DNA of 11,380 bases from Bacteroidales bacterium UBA1215 (GTDB lineage: Bacteria; Bacteroidota; Bacteroidia; Bacteroidales; WCHB1-69). Position 1 is the stretch's first letter. Every line of letters begins with the position of its first letter. The notes beneath the pieces were generated by a model that saw nothing but the letters and a program-made list of their open reading frames with translations, ran no database searches and was not told where the DNA came from. The translations under genes were made by a program, and so were the position numbers. Below, piece after piece: positions 6,254-11,380 of this stretch. The DNA lies in the NCBI GenBank assembly GCA_002309475.1, contig DBXJ01000023.1, positions 17,002-28,381 of the forward strand. The letters are read 5' to 3'.

Positions 6254-7591
6254 ATGAAAGCATTTAAAGCATACGATATTCGTGGAGAATACGGAGTGGA
6301 TTTTGATAAAGAAAGTGTTTATAAGATGGGCTTTTTTCTGCCACAATTGCTACATGTAGATAAAATATTGGTAGGCAGAGATATCCGTCTTTCTTCAGAT
6401 GAAATTTTTGAAACCCTGTCACAAGGAATCATTGATGCAGGCTGTGATGTGTATAATATTGGTTTAGCCACCACTCCCATGGTGTATTATGCTACTGCCA
6501 AGCATGGTTTTGAGGCATCTGTTCAGATTACGGCATCGCATAACCCGAAAAATCATAACGGTTTGAAAATTTCCGGCAAAAATGCCATGCCAATCGGGTA
6601 TGATACCGGTTTGAAAGATTTGGAATACAAAGTGGAACATGACAAAGTGGAAGCAAAGGCTGTTAAAGGAAAAATCATAGAATTGCAGCTTTTGGACGAA
6701 TACATTCAATTTCAATTATCCTATCGACCGGCTTTTGACAATTTGAATATGGTTGTGGATTGTTCCAATGGCATGGCGAATTTGTTGGTGGACAAAATAT
6801 TTGGCAGCCGACCATATTATATTAACAAAACAATGGATGGCAGTTTCCCCGGACACGAACCTAATCCATTGGAACCTAAAAATATAGTGCAATTGCAACA
6901 AACTGTCAAACAACAACATGCCGATATTGGCGTTATATTCGACGGAGATGCCGACAGAGTGATGTTTGTAGATGAAAAAGGTGATTTTATTTCTCCCGAT
7001 TTGATGATAGCATTGTTGGGACATTATTTTTTGGAAGAAAGAAAAGAATATGGCAATGTGCTTTTTGACATCAGAACGTCCAAATCGGTGAAAGAATATC
7101 TGCAGAATATGGGTGCAACAATCAATATCTGGCGTGTTGGACGAGCCTATGCAGCACTTAAGTTAAAAGAAATTGACGGTGTGTTTGGAGGAGAATTGGC
7201 AGGACATTATTATTTTAGAGATTTCTTCTATTCGGATAGCGGAATGTTGGCATCTATCCTCATTTTAAATATATTGGCAAAATTTAAATCAGAAGGGAAA
7301 ACCGTTTCTCAAGTGGTGGCAGGAATAGTCAAGTATGCCAATTCGGGGGAAATTAACTATGTGGTGGACAATAAGTCTGAAACCATGGAAAAGATAAAAA
7401 ACTATTTCTGTGAAAAAGAAACTTATACCGAATATTTTGATTTTGACGGTTATAGAATAGAATTTAAAGACTGGTGGTTTAATATTCGTCCTTCCAATAC
7501 CGAACCCTATCTGCGATTTATTGCCGAAGCACGCACACAAACACTTTTGCAAGAAAAACTACAAATAGTCCGTCAGTTGATCGGACAATAA
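6254..7591 (+). CDS. Phosphomannomutase / phosphoglucomutase
   Basis: A 445-residue alpha-D-phosphohexomutase, moving phosphate between C6 and C1 of mannose or glucose phosphate to supply GDP-mannose or UDP-glucose precursors for glycans. All four family landmarks are present in order: the phosphoserine loop TASHNPKNHNG (Ser95), the Mg-binding loop FDGDADRVMF (D230, D232, D234), the sugar-binding loop FGGELAGHYYFRDF (311-324), and the phosphate-binding loop IRPSNTEPYLR (411-421). The N-terminus FKAYDIRGEYG is the usual start of ManB/AlgC-type enzymes and argues against phosphoglucosamine mutase (GlmM) or PgmA-type enzymes. GGELAGH has Ala where many relatives have Ser. Mannose versus glucose preference cannot be decided, so no symbol is given. 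It begins 2 nt after prmC. No hairpin is visible in the 39 nt to the convergent gene downstream. Confidence 0.92.
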   Translation: MKAFKAYDIRGEYGVDFDKESVYKMGFFLPQLLHVDKILVGRDIRLSSDEIFETLSQGIIDAGCDVYNIGLATTPMVYYATAKHGFEASVQITASHNPKNHNGLKISGKNAMPIGYDTGLKDLEYKVEHDKVEAKAVKGKIIELQLLDEYIQFQLSYRPAFDNLNMVVDCSNGMANLLVDKIFGSRPYYINKTMDGSFPGHEPNPLEPKNIVQLQQTVKQQHADIGVIFDGDADRVMFVDEKGDFISPDLMIALLGHYFLEERKEYGNVLFDIRTSKSVKEYLQNMGATINIWRVGRAYAALKLKEIDGVFGGELAGHYYFRDFFYSDSGMLASILILNILAKFKSEGKTVSQVVAGIVKYANSGEINYVVDNKSETMEKIKNYFCEKETYTEYFDFDGYRIEFKDWWFNIRPSNTEPYLRFIAEARTQTLLQEKLQIVRQLIGQ

Positions 7592-7630
7592 TATTTGAGT
7601 GATTGTTGTAACAGGCTATTTTTTAATTGT

Positions 7631-8122
7631 TTAGAATCTTACCACACATTGCAATCCCATAGGAGAAGTTCCTAAGTAGACTTGTAAGTTTTCTCGCCAT
7701 TGGTTGTAGGTGTTTACTGCTTGTTGTTTGTTTTTCTTGCCGATAGCATACAAACTCGCTCCTGCGGCGTAAAAGGGAAGAGAAGCTCCCATTATTCCTA
7801 ATCCGGCAAAGCCTGTTTCTGTGTCCAATCCACTTATGGCTACACCATAAACTATTATTCCGCAGGCAGTGAGTGCTCCTGCAGAAATCAATAAGGCAGT
7901 TCCGGTTTTTTGCTGTTTAATACCTTTTTGCCATGAATATTCTGCCGGCGTATCGGCAAATAATTGATCCGGGTTGGGAATTTTTTCCCCGTAATATGAG
8001 TAGATGTGCCTGTGGTACATGCCGATATTTTCAACAAGCACTTCTAGTGTGTCGGGTTCTTGTCCATATAAACATGCACAAGCTAACATCATCAAGAGCA
8101 GTACGATGCTGTTTTTTTTCAT
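7631..8122 (-). CDS. Hypothetical exported protein with two hydrophobic helices
   Basis: I do not recognise a named family. The 163-residue product starts with a signal-like segment (charged MKKN, hydrophobic 6-18, ACLYGQE). Cleavage before Gln21 is plausible; Cys15 and Cys17 make a lipoprotein possible but the lipobox is poor. Residues 25-70 are soluble and rich in Tyr and His (MYHRHIYSYYGEKIPNPDQ), ending in QKGIKQQKTG. Two Gly/Ala-rich hydrophobic stretches follow at about 73-98 and 105-127, then a polar tail and a final YLGTSPMGLQCVVRF, a Phe-ended strand-like terminus often seen in Bacteroidetes envelope proteins. The start codon is followed by an A8 run. It lies between the hutH terminator and a convergent mutase gene, with no TAnnTTTG box in the 64 nt upstream. 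The signal, codon use like its neighbours and clear ATG support a real gene; function is unknown. Confidence 0.75.
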   Translation of the reverse strand: MKKNSIVLLLMMLACACLYGQEPDTLEVLVENIGMYHRHIYSYYGEKIPNPDQLFADTPAEYSWQKGIKQQKTGTALLISAGALTACGIIVYGVAISGLDTETGFAGLGIMGASLPFYAAGASLYAIGKKNKQQAVNTYNQWRENLQVYLGTSPMGLQCVVRF

Positions 8123-8143
8123 GAAAATAATATATTGCTATTG

Positions 8144-8179
8144 AAAAAAACACTCGGATATAGTCATATCCGAGTGTTT
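8144..8179 (-). terminator. Intrinsic terminator after hutH
   Basis: A perfect 14-bp inverted repeat: arms 8148-8161 and 8166-8179, loop AGTC at 8162-8165, core CACTCGG/CCGAGTG. On the minus strand it is followed by a run of seven T (plus-strand A at 8144-8150). It lies 7 nt past the hutH stop and ends the hisS-hutH transcript. Its tail orientation makes it a minus-strand terminator. Confidence 0.9.
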
Positions 8180-8186
8180 GGAATTT

Positions 8187-9689
8187 TTATTCAAATTCAA
8201 ACCAATTTTCCAGTTCCTTGATAAATTCAACACTATATTGAATTTTATCGTACATTACGCTGTCGTTTTCAATAAACGGAACTACTTCTTTATATTGGCT
8301 GACAACTTGTTCTATCAACGGGGAGGATTTTAAAGGACGTCTGAATTCCAATGCTTGTGCAGCGTTGAAAAGTTCTATGCCGAAAATTTTCTCCACGTTG
8401 TCAATCACTCTATAGCATTTTGTTGCAGCGTTGGCCCCCATGCTGACATGGTCTTCTTGTCCTTGAGAGGAAGGAACGCTGTCGGTGGAGCATGGCATTG
8501 TCAACGATTTATTCAAGTTGACAATAGAAGCTGCTGTGTATTGTGGAATCATAAAACCGGAATTCAAGCCGGGTTTGGCAACCAAAAACGGCGGCAAATC
8601 GTGTTTGCCGTCTATGAGTTGATAGATACGTCTTTCGGAGATATTTCCCAATTCTGCCATGGCGATACTCAAGAAATCCAAGCTGATAGCCAATGGCTGT
8701 CCGTGAAAATTGCCGGCGGAAATCACCATGTCTTCGTCAGGGAAAACTGTCGGATTGTCGGTAACGGAATTGATTTCGGTTTCAAAAACATCTTGTACAT
8801 AGTTGATGGCATCTTTGCTGGCACCATGTACTTGCGGCATACAACGGAAAGAATAGGGGTCTTGTACGTGTTTCTTTTCTTGTTTGATAATTTCAGAGCC
8901 GTCTAAAAACTGCATGATATTCTGGGCAGTGGCAAGTTGTCCTTCGTGAGCACGCACCATGTGCACTTGTTCGTAGAAGGGTTCAATTCTGCCATTGAAG
9001 GCATCTAATGAAATGGCTCCGATAAAGTCGGACAAAACTGCCAATTTTTGTGCTTTCATCACCAAATAGGTGCCATAGGCAGACATGAATTGTGTGCCGT
9101 TCAACAATGCCAAACCTTCTTTGGATTTAAGTTTGATGGGTTTGAAATGCAATTTCTTATTAATTTCCTTGCCGGTATAGCGTTCGCCTTTGTAGTAAAC
9201 TTCTCCTAAATCGATCAATGGCAGACAAAGGTGTGCCAATGGTGCCAAATCGCCGGAAGCTCCCAAAGAACCTTGTTGATAGACAATAGGATATACATTG
9301 TTGTTGAATAAGTCTATCAAACGTTGTACGGTTTCTAATTGTACGCCGGAATGTCCATAGGAAAGCGACTGTATTTTCAACAATAGCATCAGGCGTACTA
9401 TTTCTTGAGGAACTTCTTCGCCAATGCCGCAGGCGTGACTTTTCATTAAATTTTCCTGCAATTTGCCCAAATCTTCTTCACCGACACTGGTATTGCACAA
9501 TGAGCCGAAACCGGTGGTAACTCCATAGATAGGAGTAGGGTTGTTTTTTACTTTGTTGTCCAAATATTCTCTGCATTTTTTGATGTTGGCAACAGCTTCT
9601 TTGGATAATTCTAATTTCGGAGATTCAGAAAGAATGTAATGTACATCTTTGAATGTCAAAGGTTTGCTTAATATCTTATATACTTCCAT
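8187..9689 (-). CDS. hutH: Histidine ammonia-lyase
   Basis: Deaminates L-histidine to trans-urocanate and ammonia in the cytoplasm, the first step of histidine use. At 500 residues it has the family length. The MIO prosthetic group forms from A144-S145-G146 in QGSLGASGDLAPLAHL. Other active-site residues expected from Pseudomonas putida HAL are visible: Y55 in IYGVTTGFGS, H85 in KSHACGIG, N197 in ALLNGTQ, Y279 and R282 in QDPYSFRCMPQVHG, F328 in GNFHGQPLA, and E412 in SQGQEDHVSMGANA. The Glu and His of QEDHVSM favour histidine over tyrosine or phenylalanine, where relatives carry NQD. The ATG is 5 nt after the hisS stop, so the two are probably co-transcribed. No hutU, hutI, ftcD or hutG is present nearby in the window, which is unusual. 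A strong terminator follows. Confidence 0.95.
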   Translation of the reverse strand: MEVYKILSKPLTFKDVHYILSESPKLELSKEAVANIKKCREYLDNKVKNNPTPIYGVTTGFGSLCNTSVGEEDLGKLQENLMKSHACGIGEEVPQEIVRLMLLLKIQSLSYGHSGVQLETVQRLIDLFNNNVYPIVYQQGSLGASGDLAPLAHLCLPLIDLGEVYYKGERYTGKEINKKLHFKPIKLKSKEGLALLNGTQFMSAYGTYLVMKAQKLAVLSDFIGAISLDAFNGRIEPFYEQVHMVRAHEGQLATAQNIMQFLDGSEIIKQEKKHVQDPYSFRCMPQVHGASKDAINYVQDVFETEINSVTDNPTVFPDEDMVISAGNFHGQPLAISLDFLSIAMAELGNISERRIYQLIDGKHDLPPFLVAKPGLNSGFMIPQYTAASIVNLNKSLTMPCSTDSVPSSQGQEDHVSMGANAATKCYRVIDNVEKIFGIELFNAAQALEFRRPLKSSPLIEQVVSQYKEVVPFIENDSVMYDKIQYSVEFIKELENWFEFE

Positions 9690-9694
9690 TTTTT

Positions 9695-11062
9695 TTATTT
9701 ATTTTCAATTAAAATTTTCATTTCTTCTAATGTCATCAGTTTTTGTTCATGGGCATCCATATCTTTCACCATGAATTTTTCTTGTTGTATTTCGTCTTCA
9801 CCTGCCAATACTACAAATGGAATATGTTTGTCGGTGGCATATTTCATCTGCTTGCCGATTTTGGCGGCTTCCGGATAGATTTCAACAGGCATTCCTGCAT
9901 CTCGCAAGTAATTGACAGCCTTTAAACTGTAAACAGCTTCTTTGGTGCCGAAATTGATAAACAATGCTTTGGTGCCGATGCTTATTTGTTGTTGATTGTC
10001 TTTGTTGAGTTCGTTCCAAACATCATAAATTCTTTCAATGCCAAAACTGATACCCACACCGGACATGTTGTCCAAACCGAAAATGCCCGTTAGATTGTCG
10101 TATCTGCCGCCTCCGGTGATGCTGCCGATTTGTACTTGATTCGATTTTACTTCAAAAATGGTGCCGGTGTAGTAGTTGAGACCTCTTGCCAAAGTGAGGT
10201 CTAATTCAATGGTGTTTTTTATGGCTATATTTTCTGTGTCAAAATACGACAAGATTTCTTTTGCTTCGGCAATACCTTTCATGCCGATTTCACTATTGGC
10301 AAGCATTTTTTCCAATGCTTCCAATTTTTGTTGATTGTTGCCTGTCAGCATAATAATCGGTTGTAGTTTGTTGACGGCTTGTTGGTCGATGCCACGCTGG
10401 AGCAATTCTTCATTCACCTTGTCTAAACCGATTTTGTCCATTTTGTCCATGGCAATGGTGATGTCGGTAATTTTGTCCTGATAGCCGATATGTTCTGCTA
10501 TTCCGCTGAGAATTTTTCTATTGTTGATGAGAATAGTTACATCGATATTGAGTTTTTTGAAAACGCTGTCTATCATCAACACCAATTCCACTTCGTTGAG
10601 TAAGGAATTGCTGCCTATGACATCGGCATCGCATTGGTAAAATTCACGGTATCTGCCTTTTTGCGGACGGTCGGCACGCCAAACCGGCTGCACTTGATAG
10701 CGTTTGAAAGGGAAGGTGAGTTCTTCTTTGTGTTGCACTACAAAACGGGCAAAAGGAACTGTCAAATCGTATCGCAAACCTTTTTCGCATATTTGTGAGG
10801 CAATTTTGTTCGGGTTGGCAGAAAAATCCACATCTTGTGTAAAGTCTCCTGAATTGAGAATTTTGAAAATAAGTCTGTCACCTTCTTCTCCGTATTTGCC
10901 CAGCAAAGTGGAAAGATTTTCCATGGAAGGGGTTTCAATAGGGGAGAATCCGAATTGCTCGAAAGTAGATTTGATGATGTTGAAGATGTAATTTCTTTTT
11001 GTCATTTCTGACGGAAGAAAATCACGCGTTCCTCTTGGTATTGAAACTGATTGTTTTGCCAT
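9695..11062 (-). CDS. hisS: Histidyl-tRNA synthetase
   Basis: Charges tRNA-His with histidine; cytoplasmic class II synthetase, homodimeric. The 455-residue length is longer than E. coli HisS (about 424). The start IPRGTRDFLPSEM (8-20) is typical. Motif 1 lies near residues 35-60 (FGFSPIETPSMENLSTLLGK). Motif 2 contains LRYDLTVPFARF (96-107) and FKRYQVQPVWRADRPQKGRY (119-138) followed by REFYQCDADVIG. The histidine-specific LARGLNYYTGTIFEV is at 291-305, GGGRYDNL at 317-324, and motif 3 is SGVGISFGIERI at 334-345. An anticodon-binding domain follows (about 365-455). It is not the short HisZ paralogue, because LARGLNYYTG and the C-terminal domain are present. A TATCTTTG box lies 16 nt before the ATG. 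It is followed by hutH after 5 nt. Confidence 0.97.
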   Translation of the reverse strand: MAKQSVSIPRGTRDFLPSEMTKRNYIFNIIKSTFEQFGFSPIETPSMENLSTLLGKYGEEGDRLIFKILNSGDFTQDVDFSANPNKIASQICEKGLRYDLTVPFARFVVQHKEELTFPFKRYQVQPVWRADRPQKGRYREFYQCDADVIGSNSLLNEVELVLMIDSVFKKLNIDVTILINNRKILSGIAEHIGYQDKITDITIAMDKMDKIGLDKVNEELLQRGIDQQAVNKLQPIIMLTGNNQQKLEALEKMLANSEIGMKGIAEAKEILSYFDTENIAIKNTIELDLTLARGLNYYTGTIFEVKSNQVQIGSITGGGRYDNLTGIFGLDNMSGVGISFGIERIYDVWNELNKDNQQQISIGTKALFINFGTKEAVYSLKAVNYLRDAGMPVEIYPEAAKIGKQMKYATDKHIPFVVLAGEDEIQQEKFMVKDMDAHEQKLMTLEEMKILIENK

Positions 11063-11077
11063 TTCTTATTTTTTTTG

Positions 11078-11085
11078 CAAAGATA
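11078..11085 (-). promoter_or_regulatory. Bacteroidetes -7 promoter box for hisS-hutH
   Basis: The minus strand reads TATCTTTG, a perfect TAnnTTTG match, with a TTTG at 11112-11109 as a possible -33 element (spacing 23 nt, longer than usual). The box ends only 15 nt before the hisS ATG, so the mRNA leader would be about 8-10 nt and begin in or next to an A8 run (11069-11076 on the plus strand as T). Confidence 0.6.
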
Positions 11086-11133
11086 ACATTTTTTCGTTGA
11101 ATGCTCTCCAAAATCAGCAGATATTTTTTTAAC

Positions 11134-11162
11134 AAAAAAAAGCGGTATTTTCCACCGCTTTT
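11134..11162 (-). terminator. Intrinsic terminator overlapping the gltX stop codon
   Basis: Inverted repeat with arms 11138-11146 and 11154-11162 (core AGCGGT/ACCGCT), loop of 7 nt. On the minus strand the right-hand A8 of the plus strand (11134-11141) gives a U tract. The arm at 11154-11162 overlaps the first two of the three stop-codon bases (11161-11163). It separates gltX from the hisS promoter. Confidence 0.85.
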
Positions 11163-11380
11163 ATTCCTCTACATGTATGTTGTCAATAGCTCTTTGTATG
11201 CGTTGTACAGTCTCCTGCACGCCTAACATATCGATAATTTCAAACAAATCGGGACCTTTGGTCTGACCTACCAGGGAAAGTCGCAGTGAATTCATAATTT
11301 GACCGGTGTTCAATTCCTTGTCGGCAATGTATTGCATGGTAAGGTCGTGGGCTTTTTGTTTGTCAAAGGGTTGTATATTG
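11161..11380 (-). CDS. gltX: Glutamyl-tRNA synthetase, C-terminal fragment
   Basis: Only the last 72 codons and the stop (TAA at 11163-11161) are in the window; the gene continues past the right edge, so no start codon is visible. The translation reads (N-terminal to C-terminal) ...FDKQKAHDLTMQYIADKEL, then NTGQIMNSLRLSLVG, QTKGPDLFEIIDMLG and VQETVQRIQRAIDNIHVEE. This matches the end of the anticodon-binding domain of bacterial glutamyl-tRNA synthetases, where an NALRLALVG-type strand, a GPDLFDI loop and a final ETxxRIxxAI helix are characteristic. The enzyme charges tRNA-Glu in the cytoplasm. The tail could also come from the closely related glutaminyl-type proteins, but the GPDLFEI...LG pattern favours GltX. 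It lies upstream of hisS on the same strand but is separated by a terminator and the hisS promoter. Confidence 0.88.
   Translation of the reverse strand, partial: NIQPFDKQKAHDLTMQYIADKELNTGQIMNSLRLSLVGQTKGPDLFEIIDMLGVQETVQRIQRAIDNIHVEE

Noticed and set aside
8355..8906. Open frame of 183 codons on the plus strand
   Set aside because: It lies entirely antisense to hutH, whose active-site motifs confirm the minus-strand frame; the translated sequence has no recognisable domain.
8187..9689. Tyrosine ammonia-lyase of a pigment cluster
   Set aside because: The QEDHVSM segment and H85 fit histidine ammonia-lyase, and no pigment or polyketide genes are nearby.
10704..10991. Open frame of 95 codons on the plus strand opposite hisS
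   Set aside because: It is the shadow of conserved HisS motifs 1 and 2 and has no signal of its own.
9695..11062. HisZ-type regulatory paralogue of HisS
   Set aside because: The full set of class II motifs, the LARGLNYYTG histidine motif and the C-terminal anticodon-binding domain are all present.
11063..11160. T-box or other riboswitch before hisS
   Set aside because: The gap holds the gltX terminator and a promoter box, leaving too short a leader for a folded RNA.
1..11380. Mobile element, prophage, CRISPR array or defence system
   Set aside because: No transposase, integrase, phage, cas or toxin-antitoxin product, no direct-repeat array and no flanking repeats were seen; the genes are mainly housekeeping.

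Overview
The window looks like a chromosomal segment from a low-GC member of Bacteroidota, most likely a Bacteroidales-type organism. Four things point there. The DNA is clearly AT-rich. None of the ten gene starts I could inspect has a convincing GGAGG-type Shine-Dalgarno sequence. Three intergenic sites match the Bacteroidetes -7 promoter consensus TAnnTTTG. The protein set includes an OmpA-like/TPR lipoprotein, a small secreted SPOR protein and Bacteroidetes-style HisS and GltX. No tRNA, rRNA, CRISPR array, insertion sequence, phage gene or integration site was found, and no stretch of 300 bases lacks a gene.

Layout, left to right. (1) Positions 1-2127, plus strand: a tight three-gene run of galE (5' end cut by the window edge), a glyoxalase-II-like metallo-beta-lactamase-fold hydrolase and folE. 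It is closed by a strong hairpin at 2131-2159. (2) Positions 2162-5230, minus strand: a secreted SPOR-domain protein, a large OmpA-like plus TPR lipoprotein and an NfsA-type nitroreductase, with a hairpin between the last two. (3) Positions 5231-5396: a divergent promoter region with one TAnnTTTG box on each strand and homopolymeric T tracts close to both boxes. (4) Positions 5397-7591, plus strand: prmC and a phosphomannomutase/phosphoglucomutase, separated by 2 nt. (5) Positions 7631-8122, minus strand: an unrecognised small exported or membrane protein. (6) Positions 8144-11085, minus strand: a well-delimited hisS-hutH unit with a promoter box just upstream of hisS and a strong terminator just after hutH. 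(7) Positions 11134-11380, minus strand: the 3' end of gltX and its terminator.

Most of the content is housekeeping: sugar-nucleotide metabolism (GalE, PMM/PGM), pterin synthesis (FolE), translation (PrmC, HisS, GltX) and envelope maintenance (SPOR protein, OmpA-like lipoprotein). I do not see a clear new defence, mobile or biosynthetic system. The most distinctive points are the SPOR-OmpA/TPR envelope pair, the coupling of histidyl-tRNA synthetase to histidine ammonia-lyase without visible hut partners, the homopolymer-containing divergent promoters, and the unassigned two-helix protein at 7631-8122.
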